Origin: Paenibacillus massiliensis subsp. panacisoli DSM 21345
GTDB lineage: Bacteria > Bacillota > Bacilli > Paenibacillales > Paenibacillaceae
DNA: 64,000 nt
NCBI RefSeq assembly: GCF_000426545.1
Contig: NZ_AUFO01000010.1
Coordinates: forward strand, 124,001-188,000
Direction of reading: 5' to 3'
Positions 10,120-17,977 of this stretch are shown one piece after another. Each line of letters begins with the position of its first letter. Within the stretch, counting starts at the first letter, position 1. The notes beneath the pieces were generated by a model. The model made no database searches. It worked only from the letters and a program-made list of their open reading frames with translations, and was not told the DNA's origin. Position numbers and translations under genes: made by a program.

Positions 10120-10139
10120 TTAGCGCTGTTGAGCGCTAA
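10120..10139. promoter_or_regulatory. Perfect inverted repeat in the ilvD leader
   Basis: TTAGCGCT-GTTG-AGCGCTAA lies about 30 bp upstream of the ilvD start codon, just before the Shine-Dalgarno. It could be an operator or an RNA hairpin controlling ilvD. No T-run follows, so it is not a terminator. Function is not known from the sequence. Confidence 0.45.
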
Positions 10140-10211
10140 TGAACGTTTATGTTTTCTAAAGAGTCTATCACATCTAGTCAGCTTTTGCTATATGGGCCTT
10201 GCTGGAGGATA

Positions 10212-10241
10212 CACAAAAAAACCGGCTCACACAGAAGCCGG
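10212..10241 (-). terminator. Terminator after KGG-repeat protein gene
   Basis: On the minus strand: CCGGCT - 8-nt loop - AGCCGG followed by TTTTTTTG. It lies 80 bp past the stop of the leftward small gene and separates it from ilvD. Confidence 0.85.
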
Positions 10242-10321
10242 CTACTGCCAGAAATAATGGGGACTTCAACGGACATGTCAACTGGATATGCCCCAGTGAC
10301 GTGCATAAATGGAGATGAGGA

Positions 10322-10570
10322 TTACTTTTTGCCGCCCTTGCGACCGATTTCCTGATAAAATTCCCGATCCCGGGACTCAGCAGTGGCTTCTCCACCCTTG
10401 CGGCCAATCTCTTGATAGAACTCCGTGGTATGAGTCTCTGCTGTCGTCACACCGCCTTTACGGCCGATTCCCTGATAGAAAGCCCGACTGTGCTTCTTGG
10501 AGGTGGCTTGCCCGCCAAGCCTTCCGGCTTCGGCCCGTGTCATCTTGCCTTTGTCTGAGGGGGGTGCCAT
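10322..10570 (-). CDS. KGG-repeat stress-induced small protein
   Basis: An 82-aa basic, glycine-rich protein built of about four tandem units of roughly 20 residues, each containing a GRKGG or GRLGG motif preceded by FYQ(E/G)I. This is the KGG-motif family (GsiB, YciG, con-10 relatives), hydrophilic proteins made in general stress or sporulation and thought to protect against drying. ATG 10570 follows AAGGAGTG with a 7-nt gap; an upstream in-frame TTG (10576) lies too close to that site. It has its own terminator and no operon partner. No sigma-B promoter was identified. Confidence 0.85.
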   Translation of the reverse strand: MAPPSDKGKMTRAEAGRLGGQATSKKHSRAFYQGIGRKGGVTTAETHTTEFYQEIGRKGGEATAESRDREFYQEIGRKGGKK

Positions 10571-10735
10571 AACCAATCACTCCTTGGGACAAGTTTGTTG
10601 TGTGCACCCTGTACTTACCACTTCCCCTGCGACATGAAACAAGGATAAAAGATGCCTGGAACAAGTCACGATAGTTCCCAGATGATATGTGAGATATGAA
10701 TATTCAGGCTTGTTCATTCTTTATCGAATTCGTAT

Positions 10736-11776
10736 TCACGCCTTTCTTGGCTGGCGCAGGCTTGGCTTCATGTAGCGCAATAACCAATCTGTCCGAGGCT
10801 CTACAATGGCGTGCGATAGTGTTCTCACCGTCGGAAGCGTCAGCAGGGCAGTCGCCCCGCAAGCCGTAACGATGAGCAGTAATGCCTCATAGGGAAGTGT
10901 AATGTAGCTATAGATCCCTGAGATCACAGCCGCCCGGATCACAAAGCCATGCAGCAGGAAGACATAGAGAGTCCGTCTGCCCATATCCGTCCAGAAACCG
11001 GCAGCTAGTGGAACGAATCCGAGGAACACGACAGAGGCAGCGATCTGTAGCAGGTAGATACCGATACGGAACAGACCAGCATACCAGTCGGTGTGACCCA
11101 GCTGTGGGTAGGTCATGCTTCCGTATAACCAGCCCGCTGGGAGTACTTGAGCGATCAAGCCTGATACCGACAGTAGCATGCAGGATAGTATAATAGCCGT
11201 CACTCTTGCCTTGCGAGTCCACCATGTGGCCAGCTTCTCATATGAGAAGTGGTAGCCAATGACGAAGAATGGCATGAATACGAAAGTCCGGCTCAGGCTC
11301 AGCCAAATTCCGTCCACTGGAAGGTATCCGATCATAATGCCAAGTCCGAAGGCAACAGCGAGCTGTGAAGTCACAGACAGCCGAATAAGGAGCATCATCA
11401 GTAGCCGCCAACAAATATGACTAGCCAGGAACCACAGCAGCAAGTATGGTGCAAAGAATGAATGGTGAATGCCAGGTACATGGAAGAACAGGGCGTCAAG
11501 AGAGGAATAGAGCGTCTGAAATATCAAATACTGAAGTCCAATCTGTAATAGTACCTTGCGACTACCCGAACCGAGCAGATTAAATTTGGAAAAATATCCT
11601 GTGACAAATACAAACAGTGGAATGTGGAACATAAATATCCACGTGTACACCTCTTGGGCTATTGGCATGTCAGCAAGCAGCGGCTCAAGAGCATTTCCAA
11701 TAAATACACAAAAAATCAGCAGCAACCGCAGGTTGATCAGCACGGTGTCACCGCGCGAGGTGTCATGTACAGTCAT
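10736..11776 (-). CDS. Acyltransferase-3 family membrane protein
   Basis: 346-aa integral membrane protein with about ten hydrophobic segments and the acyltransferase-3 (OafA/YrhL, fucose-4-O-acetylase-like) layout: a short cytoplasmic N terminus, then INLRLLLIFCVFIGNALEPL as the first helix, FMFHIPLFVFVTGYFSK as second, and an FVFMPFFVIGYH segment in the middle. Such enzymes move acetyl or other acyl groups onto sugars of surface polymers, antibiotics or lipids. The usual first-helix histidine seems to be replaced by Asn in this copy, so activity is uncertain. ATG 11776 follows GGGGGAA; in-frame starts at 11791 and 11794 are possible. Confidence 0.8.
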   Translation of the reverse strand: MTVHDTSRGDTVLINLRLLLIFCVFIGNALEPLLADMPIAQEVYTWIFMFHIPLFVFVTGYFSKFNLLGSGSRKVLLQIGLQYLIFQTLYSSLDALFFHVPGIHHSFFAPYLLLWFLASHICWRLLMMLLIRLSVTSQLAVAFGLGIMIGYLPVDGIWLSLSRTFVFMPFFVIGYHFSYEKLATWWTRKARVTAIILSCMLLSVSGLIAQVLPAGWLYGSMTYPQLGHTDWYAGLFRIGIYLLQIAASVVFLGFVPLAAGFWTDMGRRTLYVFLLHGFVIRAAVISGIYSYITLPYEALLLIVTACGATALLTLPTVRTLSHAIVEPRTDWLLRYMKPSLRQPRKA

Positions 11777-12168
11777 TCGGTATTCCCCCATCAATACATA
11801 ATGAAAAGTAATAATGAAATCATCTTTTTATACTTTCAAAATACGCTAGCTAAAGACATTGAATAGTGATTTTTTTCACAACGGAAAACGTTCTCAGCTC
11901 CCATATTTGTGTCGAAACGTTGACACGTTCGATGGCTCCAAATTTGACCTGCCCCTATACCAATGGTACCCTAACGAAAGCTGGGCATCTTCCCTTGGGA
12001 GTATGAAATACCTTTGCAATGAAGGCTTTGCGGCAAGTTAGCGTTCCTGATCCAAGCTGTCCTCCTATATAATTGAACCCAAGAGTCTAACCTAGCGTGA
12101 ATAGGATCAGCTGTGTAGGCTGTGGGATGTCCTGAATACAATCAAACAAGTGCTAAGGAGAATAAGTA
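11777..12168. other. Intergenic region with a cre-like site upstream of eda
   Basis: Divergent promoter region of 392 bp. At 11883-11896 is GGAAAACGTTCTCA, which resembles a CcpA catabolite-response element (consensus TGNAANCGNWWNCA) with two mismatches. It lies about 270 bp before eda and about 110 bp before the acyltransferase gene start. No ORF here is believable. Confidence 0.35.
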
Positions 12169-12837
12169 ATGAAAAAAATTCAACTTGTGCAAAAAATAGT
12201 CGACTGCGGTGTAGTTGCTGTGCTGCGGGGGGATTCCAGCGATCAGGTCGTGCAAATGGCTGAGCAGGCTATCGCGGGTGGGATCAAGGCGATTGAAATT
12301 ACATTGACAGTTCCGGGAGCTTTGCGTGCCATCGAATCCCTCAGCAGAATCTATAGCTGGAATGCAGAGCATGAGGATCGGTTCGCTATCATTGGCGCGG
12401 GTACGGTACTGGAGCCACACTCTGCTAGAGCTGCCATTATGGCAGGTGCTGAATTCGTGGTGTCTCCATCGCTGAATTCGGAGACGATCCGATTGTGCAA
12501 TCTCTATCGTGTGCCTATCTTGCCAGGGGTTATGACCTTGGCAGAGGTTCAGCAAGCGCTGGAGTGGGGCGTGGATATTGTAAAGCTCTTCCCAGGCAGT
12601 GTGTACGAACCATCCATTATCAAGACAATGAAGGGACCCATGCCACAGGCGAATTTCATGCCAACGGGTGGTGTCTCCGTCGCTAATCTTGGGGAGTGGA
12701 TTCGAGGTGGAGCTGTGGCTGTAGGTATCGGTTCAGATCTGACGGCTGAGGCTACCCAATCTGGAGATATGAAGCGGGTACGTTCCAAGGCAGAGCAGTA
12801 CATGAAGGCTTACCGGGAGGCTAAGGATAGACGGTAG
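12169..12837 (+). CDS. eda: KDPG/KHG aldolase
   Basis: 222-aa class I aldolase that splits 2-keto-3-deoxy-6-phosphogluconate to pyruvate and glyceraldehyde 3-phosphate (and can act on 4-hydroxy-2-oxoglutarate). TIM-barrel motifs present: VVAVLRGDS at strand 1, IEITLT with the base Glu (about 43), IIGAGTV, VSPSLN, ILPGVMT, and the Schiff-base lysine in DIVKLFPGS (about 138), then MPTGGV and the phosphate loop GIGSDL. RBS AAGGAG 9 nt upstream of the ATG. It is not next to a KDG kinase or uronate genes; downstream genes on the same strand are unrelated hydrolases. A weak cre-like site lies upstream. Confidence 0.93.
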   Translation: MKKIQLVQKIVDCGVVAVLRGDSSDQVVQMAEQAIAGGIKAIEITLTVPGALRAIESLSRIYSWNAEHEDRFAIIGAGTVLEPHSARAAIMAGAEFVVSPSLNSETIRLCNLYRVPILPGVMTLAEVQQALEWGVDIVKLFPGSVYEPSIIKTMKGPMPQANFMPTGGVSVANLGEWIRGGAVAVGIGSDLTAEATQSGDMKRVRSKAEQYMKAYREAKDRR

Positions 12838-12970
12838 AAAAATGGGCTGGACTGTGAGCATGAGGTGGTCCAGCCTTGCAAGACGACATCAGACTCCGAA
12901 GCTGCGATTATGGTGGCGTTGGAGTTTTGTACTTTTGTACTTCACTAGACAATTCGAAAAGGTGGTTCGC

Positions 12971-13786
12971 ATGAGAAGACGAAGTAAAGGTATGAGTGTA
13001 TACAGTGCGAGGCAGCCTCGCCGAATGGTATGGAAGGTGCTTCTGGTAGTGCTGCTTCTGTTGGTAGCTATTGTCGGCTGGGGTGCTTGGAAAGTGTTGA
13101 CACCCTACAAGGCAGACGAGGTGGCTCTGACAGCTATCAGCAGCGCAGCAGAGGCTCAAGTGAAGGTGACCGAGACGGAGCAGTGGATTGATTTCATGCC
13201 AGAAGAGGGAGCGGGCAAGGGTACAGGGGTTATTTTCTACCCAGGCGGACTGGTAGACCCGAAGAGCTATGCACCGTTAGCGAAGTCTCTCGCGGAGCAA
13301 GGGCATCATACGGTCATTGTGAAAATGCAGTTCAACCTTGCTTTTACGGAGCCTGACGCGGCGAATGCTGTTCTGGCTGCCTATCCTGACGAGTCCTTCG
13401 TGATCGGGGGCCACTCATTAGGCGGAGCCATGGCGGCGCGGTATGCAGCGACTCATTCAGGTCAGATTCAAGGGTTGTTCCTTCTGGCGTCTTATGCGGA
13501 CAGCAAGGCAGATCTGCATAAGACGTCCCTTCCAGTGCTATCCATTCTGGGTACACAGGATCAGGTGATCAATAGGGAGAAATATCAGAGTGGACGAGCT
13601 AATCTGCCTGATAGTACGTTGTACTACACCGTAGAAGGTGGAAATCATGCTCAATATGGAAGCTATGGCCCGCAAAAGGGGGATGGAGTGGCTACAATTA
13701 CCGCAGAAGAGCAGGAAAGCCGCACAGCACAGGTTATGCTGGACTGGTTAACTGCGACTGTCGATGTTGATGCATCCTCCCAATAA
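12971..13786 (+). CDS. Membrane-anchored or secreted alpha/beta hydrolase
   Basis: 271 aa with an N-terminal signal/anchor (basic residues, then about 20 hydrophobic residues at 22-42) and an alpha/beta-hydrolase domain of the Abhydrolase_5 type. Nucleophile elbow GHSLGG (Ser about 148), acid in LGTQDQV (Asp about 196) and His in GGNHAQYG (about 225) form a complete triad. Substrate unknown; related proteins are annotated as carboxymethylenebutenolidase-like or lysophospholipase-like. ATG 12971 has AAAGGTGG 6 nt before it; a frame extending to 12842 has no ribosome site and overlaps nothing. Sits in a rightward run eda-hydrolase-HAD-sirtuin without visible terminators, but shared function is not evident. 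Confidence 0.82.
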   Translation: MRRRSKGMSVYSARQPRRMVWKVLLVVLLLLVAIVGWGAWKVLTPYKADEVALTAISSAAEAQVKVTETEQWIDFMPEEGAGKGTGVIFYPGGLVDPKSYAPLAKSLAEQGHHTVIVKMQFNLAFTEPDAANAVLAAYPDESFVIGGHSLGGAMAARYAATHSGQIQGLFLLASYADSKADLHKTSLPVLSILGTQDQVINREKYQSGRANLPDSTLYYTVEGGNHAQYGSYGPQKGDGVATITAEEQESRTAQVMLDWLTATVDVDASSQ

Positions 13787-13828
13787 GACTTGTCTAATAC
13801 CTATGTCCCCTCTAAGGAGAAGATTGGA

Positions 13829-14605
13829 ATGGCTGAGTTGCTTGTAAAAGGAAGACGACATCCCTGCAGAGCCGTCCTGTTCGATAAGGATGGCACGCTG
13901 CTGGACTTCTGGCAAATGTGGGGACCTTGGACTCGTACGCTGCTGGAGATGCTTGAGCAAGAGCTTCAAGGGCTGAAGGGCAGCTTTACAGGCTCGAAGC
14001 ACCGGGTACTTGGTACAACTCATAATGCGGATGGTGAGCCGATGGGCTATGACCGCAGTGGTCCATTGGCCATGGGATCGATTGAGGAGACAACCGCTGT
14101 TCTGGCTTGGCAGCTGTATGCCGCTGGTAAGCCTTGGAATGAGGCGGTGCTGCGTGTACGTGAGTTGGCCTTAGTGGCGACGCAGGAAATCCGGCAACAG
14201 AGGCCGGCAAATCTGCCGGCAGGCTTGTTGAGTTTGCTGCAACAGTGTCACCAAGCCGGGATTGTCATGGGAGTGGTTACGGCGGATGGAACGAAGGAAG
14301 CGGAGGAGCATCTCCATTGGCTGGGAATCCATTCTTATTTTGCGACAGTGGTAGGCTATGACCAGGTCGTACATAGTAAGCCTGATCCTGCCATGATGCT
14401 CCATGCCTGCGCCCAGCTCCGGGTCAGTCCGTCTGAGACCGTACTGATCGGGGATACGAATGGAGACATGCAGATGGGCAGACTCGCTGGAGCGGCATTG
14501 AAGATTGGCTATGCTGCAGAGTCGGAGTCAGCAACATATCTGCTGGATGCAGATGATATCATTCACAGCTATGATGAGATTATAGTACGACAGAGTTTTG
14601 TGTAA
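13829..14605 (+). CDS. HAD-family phosphatase (Gph/YsaA-like)
   Basis: 258-aa haloacid-dehalogenase hydrolase with all four motifs: DKDGTLLDF (motif I, nucleophile and acid Asp about 18-22), VVTADG (II), SKPDP (III Lys) and LIGDTNGDM (IV). The helical cap sits between motif I and II. Likely a phosphatase for a small phosphorylated metabolite, similar to phosphoglycolate phosphatase. ATG 13829 follows AAGGAGAAG by 6 nt, 42 bp past the preceding gene's stop, suggesting co-transcription. Confidence 0.87.
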   Translation: MAELLVKGRRHPCRAVLFDKDGTLLDFWQMWGPWTRTLLEMLEQELQGLKGSFTGSKHRVLGTTHNADGEPMGYDRSGPLAMGSIEETTAVLAWQLYAAGKPWNEAVLRVRELALVATQEIRQQRPANLPAGLLSLLQQCHQAGIVMGVVTADGTKEAEEHLHWLGIHSYFATVVGYDQVVHSKPDPAMMLHACAQLRVSPSETVLIGDTNGDMQMGRLAGAALKIGYAAESESATYLLDADDIIHSYDEIIVRQSFV

Positions 14606-14660
14606 TGAATTATAGGGTTGCATGTTATTCTATGGAGACAATTAATGAGGTGATGCTGGT

Positions 14661-15401
14661 ATGGACAAAAAACAGACACTAGCTTCATGGATTACAGACA
14701 GCAGCAAAATCGTATTTTTTGGTGGGGCAGGAACGTCCACGGAGAGTGGAATTCCGGATTTTCGGTCAGCCGCAGGACTGTATCGAAATGAAGAAAAGCT
14801 GCCTTACCCACCGGAGGTTATGCTGAGCAAGACCTTTTTCCTGGAACACCCGAACGTCTTCTTTGACTTTTATCGTCGCAAGATGCTGCATCCGAATGCT
14901 AAGCCTAATGGTTGTCATGAATTGCTGGCCAGGCTAGAAGCTGAAGGCAGGCTGTCCGCGGTTATCACGCAGAATATTGATGGTCTGCATCAAAAGGCTG
15001 GCAGCCAGCGTGTGCTGGAGCTTCATGGGTCTGTGCATCGCAATTACTGTATGAACTGCTTACGCTTTTATTCCCTTGCAGAGATTATGGACAATGAGAG
15101 CACCGTGCCTGTCTGTCCGCATGACGGAGCCATGATCAAGCCTGATGTGGTGTTATATGAAGAGGAATTGAACCACAAGACTTTATCAGATGCAGTGGAG
15201 GCTATAGCAGAGGCTGATTTACTGTTAATTGGCGGCACGTCATTGACCGTTCATCCGGCTGCTTCCTTAATTACTTATTTTCAAGGAGAACGCACGGTAT
15301 TGTTGAATGCGGACCCGACTCCGTATGACCATCGGGCGGACCTGTTGTTAACCGAACCGATCGGACAGATTATGCATGAGGTAGGAAGGTTGGTAGTGTA
15401 A
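14661..15401 (+). CDS. Sirtuin-type NAD-dependent protein deacylase
   Basis: 246-aa class III deacetylase that removes acyl groups from protein lysines using NAD. Rossmann motif GAGTSTESGIPDFR at the N terminus, TQNIDGLHQKAG, and catalytic His in ELHGSVH (about 121), then SLTVHPAA and LLNADPTPYD. The zinc module is odd: CMNC gives two cysteines but the second pair reads VCPHDGAMI, so only one Cys (about 153) is present where the family normally has CxxC. RBS GAGGTGATG. Follows the HAD gene by 55 bp in the same direction. In related bacteria these regulate acetyl-CoA synthetase; the target here is unknown. Confidence 0.9.
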   Translation: MDKKQTLASWITDSSKIVFFGGAGTSTESGIPDFRSAAGLYRNEEKLPYPPEVMLSKTFFLEHPNVFFDFYRRKMLHPNAKPNGCHELLARLEAEGRLSAVITQNIDGLHQKAGSQRVLELHGSVHRNYCMNCLRFYSLAEIMDNESTVPVCPHDGAMIKPDVVLYEEELNHKTLSDAVEAIAEADLLLIGGTSLTVHPAASLITYFQGERTVLLNADPTPYDHRADLLLTEPIGQIMHEVGRLVV

Positions 15402-15489
15402 TCGTTTTCTTGTAAAAAGGTTGTCAAGGGCGTATGATGTTCCGTAGGAAAGAAAACACAATCATGAGTGGAGAGGGGCGGGTAAAGCA

Positions 15490-16506
15490 ATGGTTTATTT
15501 AGCTGGTGAAGATCGTTATGAGCATATGAAATATAATCGTACAGGCAAATCTGGCCTGAAGCTCCCGGCTATTTCTCTGGGACTGTGGCATAACTTTGGT
15601 GGCACCAACAACGCCGAGAATGGTCGGAATATGTTGACAAGAGCGTTTGATCTGGGGATTACCCATTTTGATTTGGCAAATAATTATGGTCCTCCAGCAG
15701 GATCTGCTGAGCAATTGTTCGGGCAGGTTCTGGCAAGTGACCTTAAGGCATATCGCGATGAGATGGTCATCTCTACCAAAGCAGGTTACTATATGTGGCC
15801 TGGACCATACGGTGAATGGGGTTCTCGTAAATATCTGGTCTCAAGTCTGGATCAGAGTCTGAAGCGCATGGGGCTTGATTATGTGGATATTTTCTACTCC
15901 CATCGCTTTGATCCGGATACTCCGCTTGAGGAGACAATGATGGCACTGGATCACATTGTCCGTTCCGGGAAGGCCCTTTACGTAGGGATATCCAGCTATA
16001 GTGCCGAGCAGACTGCTGAAGCGGCTCGAATCTTGAAAGAGCTCGGGACACCACTTCTCATCCATCAGCCCATGTATTCCTTGCTGAACCGCTGGATTGA
16101 AGAGGGTTTGCAGGACGTGCTTGATGAGAACGGAGTGGGCAGTATCGCATTTTGCCCGTTGGCGCAAGGACTGCTTACCAATAAATATCTGAATGGTATC
16201 CCGGATGATTCTCGCGCTGCAGGCGCTTCACAGTTCCTGAACTCCAATAATATAACACCAGAGATGCTGCGCAAGGTGAGAGCCTTGAACCAGATGGCGG
16301 GTGCAAGAGGTCAGAGTCTGGCTCAATTCGCTCTTGCCTGGGTGCTTCGTGAGGGACGTGTAACCTCTGCGCTCATAGGTGCAAGTCGTCCAGAACAGAT
16401 TGAAGAGAACGTGGCAGCACTCTCTAATCTGGACTTCTCGACAGAAGAGCTGGAACGGATTGATTCCATTCTGCACTCCTCCGGCCAAGAGGGCTCCAAG
16501 TCTTAA
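15490..16506 (+). CDS. Aldo/keto reductase, YghZ (L-glyceraldehyde 3-phosphate reductase) type
   Basis: 338-aa NADPH-dependent reductase. The N terminus (MVYLAGEDRYEHMKYNRTG, then KLPAISLGLWHNFGGTNN) and GITHFDLANNYGPP are characteristic of the YghZ/GPR subfamily, which reduces L-glyceraldehyde 3-phosphate and methylglyoxal-type aldehydes; a detoxifying role is likely. The catalytic Asp-Tyr-Lys-His set is recognisable (DLANNYG, STKAGYY, YSHRFD). ATG 15490 with GAGAGGGGCGGG upstream fits the family's N terminus. Ends before a strong hairpin that separates it from the convergent AraC gene. Confidence 0.92.
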   Translation: MVYLAGEDRYEHMKYNRTGKSGLKLPAISLGLWHNFGGTNNAENGRNMLTRAFDLGITHFDLANNYGPPAGSAEQLFGQVLASDLKAYRDEMVISTKAGYYMWPGPYGEWGSRKYLVSSLDQSLKRMGLDYVDIFYSHRFDPDTPLEETMMALDHIVRSGKALYVGISSYSAEQTAEAARILKELGTPLLIHQPMYSLLNRWIEEGLQDVLDENGVGSIAFCPLAQGLLTNKYLNGIPDDSRAAGASQFLNSNNITPEMLRKVRALNQMAGARGQSLAQFALAWVLREGRVTSALIGASRPEQIEENVAALSNLDFSTEELERIDSILHSSGQEGSKS

Positions 16507-16546
16507 TTAGAAGTGGTATGCTTTAAGCGTATCTGCTACAAGGTAG

Positions 16547-16605
16547 TCACGAGTTCGTGATCTTCACTAATATCGTTATCATCACTAGAGTTTGTGTTAC
16601 TCTAG
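16547..16605. repeat. Cluster of small inverted repeats
   Basis: Two perfect inverted repeats in a non-coding gap: TCACGA-GT-TCGTGA at 16547-16560 and CTAGAGT-N7-ACTCTAG at 16585-16605, followed by short GTAATCAC direct repeats. Meaning unknown. Confidence 0.4.
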
Positions 16606-16659
16606 ACGTAATCACGTAATCACTTTCATTAGAGTCACTATAGATGAACAGCTCAATCA

Positions 16660-16692
16660 GCCCGCTTGGATGTCCAAGCGGGCCAGCTTTAT
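16660..16692. terminator. Hairpin between convergent aldo/keto reductase and AraC genes
   Basis: Perfect stem GCCCGCTTGG-ATGT-CCAAGCGGGC with a weak T-containing tail (CAGCTTTA) on the plus side. Probably ends the reductase transcript. Confidence 0.7.
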
Positions 16693-16727
16693 GTATTCGT
16701 AGCAGGGCCCTAGCTCAGCTCGCACAC

Positions 16728-17588
16728 TCAGGAGGAGCCTGCAAGAATCGAGCGCCGATATTCGCTTGGCGATTGCCCATACAGTCTGCTGAATTGTCTG
16801 GAGAAATATAGGGCATCCTGCATTCCAACGGAGGCCGCTACTTGTTCGATGGAGAGTCCGGGCCGTTCCCGGAGCAGCTGCCGTGATTTGTCTATACGAA
16901 GCTTCAGCAGATAAGTCACTGGCGATACGCCCGTTTCCTGCTTGAATATGCGGGATAGATAAGCACGGTTGTATCCCAGACCTGTAGCCATATCCTCAAT
17001 CGACACGGGATGGGCATATTGGGTACCCATGTATTGAATCATCTGCCGGACTGTTGAGCGAAGGTGTGATTCAGGTCCTGCTAACGGCAGTTCCTCGGCC
17101 AAGTGGTCCATGGCTTCCGCCATGATCAAATGAAGATACCCGATCGCTGCGGGATGCGAGCTGCTCTTGCGCGTGTTGAAGCCCTGCTGCATGCTCTTAA
17201 TCCATTCAGGAATACAGCTATGCTCGGCAGCCCGGAATACAGTCGCTCCAGTGGTAAAGCCTGCTTGACGAACCAAGGCGTGAGAGGCGCTGCCCGTGAA
17301 GGCTGCCCATCTGTATTTCCAAGGCTCCTCCTGATTGGAAGCGTAGCTGACGAGCTGCTCAGGATGGATCAGGAAGCAGTCGTGAGTCTGCAGGGAATAG
17401 CTTTGCTGCTCTGTGCGAAATACCCCTTGACCGGATTCAACGAAATGAAGCAGATAATAATCGTAGAGCTTGGGACCGAGCGAGTGCCCAGGATGGGTCT
17501 GGCTCTCCCCGGCAAATAGCACATGGAGTCTGCTCTGATCATAATAGACCGGGTTAGAGGCTATAGCGTACGAGTAATCGGCGGACAT
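16728..17588 (-). CDS. AraC-family transcriptional regulator
   Basis: 286-aa activator-type regulator. N-terminal half (about 10-150) is a cupin sugar-sensing domain (LLHFVESGQGVFR, FLIHPEQLV); C-terminal residues about 180-280 hold the two helix-turn-helix motifs (IEDMATGLGYNRAYLSRIFKQ and IEQVAASVGMQDALYFSRQF) plus the family ending GQSPSEYRR. RBS AAGGAGTGAT upstream of ATG 17588. It is divergent from galE, so control of galactose genes is a reasonable guess, but binding is not shown. In Paenibacillus many such regulators control neighbouring sugar genes. Confidence 0.92.
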   Translation of the reverse strand: MSADYSYAIASNPVYYDQSRLHVLFAGESQTHPGHSLGPKLYDYYLLHFVESGQGVFRTEQQSYSLQTHDCFLIHPEQLVSYASNQEEPWKYRWAAFTGSASHALVRQAGFTTGATVFRAAEHSCIPEWIKSMQQGFNTRKSSSHPAAIGYLHLIMAEAMDHLAEELPLAGPESHLRSTVRQMIQYMGTQYAHPVSIEDMATGLGYNRAYLSRIFKQETGVSPVTYLLKLRIDKSRQLLRERPGLSIEQVAASVGMQDALYFSRQFSRLYGQSPSEYRRSILAGSS

Positions 17589-17977
17589 GGGCGGGTATCA
17601 CTCCTTGCTTTTACATGTTCGTAAAAAAGAGTAGAAGCTGTGGTTCGTTATTCTCTTGAATTGTGTGTGTACGCTTCATGTTGTAGTATAAACTGTGAAG
17701 TCACATTTATCCATATGGATAACACATCAATACATTACATATCGGCTGTGTGTTCTATATACTGATCAGTGTAAGGGGCATGCCCGAAGTAACATTCTGA
17801 ATGATAGCCGAGGCTTGGATTCATCAATGAAATGATCTTTTTAGCATGGCATTCATCACATGTCATGTATGGTACACTGGAGCGCAAGTGCTCATCTTTT
17901 GTTGCGGTTGTTGTTTTGAAACAAACTCTTATACATGTGATATTCATGCAGTAACTAATAGAAAGGGGATTTGGAAA
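17589..17977. promoter_or_regulatory. Divergent promoter region araC-type regulator / galE with palindromes
   Basis: A 389-bp gap. It holds a perfect 16-bp palindrome TTATCCATATGGATAA at 17707-17722 and ACTGATCAGT at 17761-17770. Either may be an operator for the adjacent regulator or for an unlinked repressor. A long antisense frame covers this stretch and galE but has no ribosome site and reads like a shadow. Confidence 0.4.

Noticed and set aside
9523-10257. 244-codon plus-strand frame antisense to the 5' end of ilvD
   Set aside because: Covers the ilvD start, promoter and a terminator; no ribosome site or domain.
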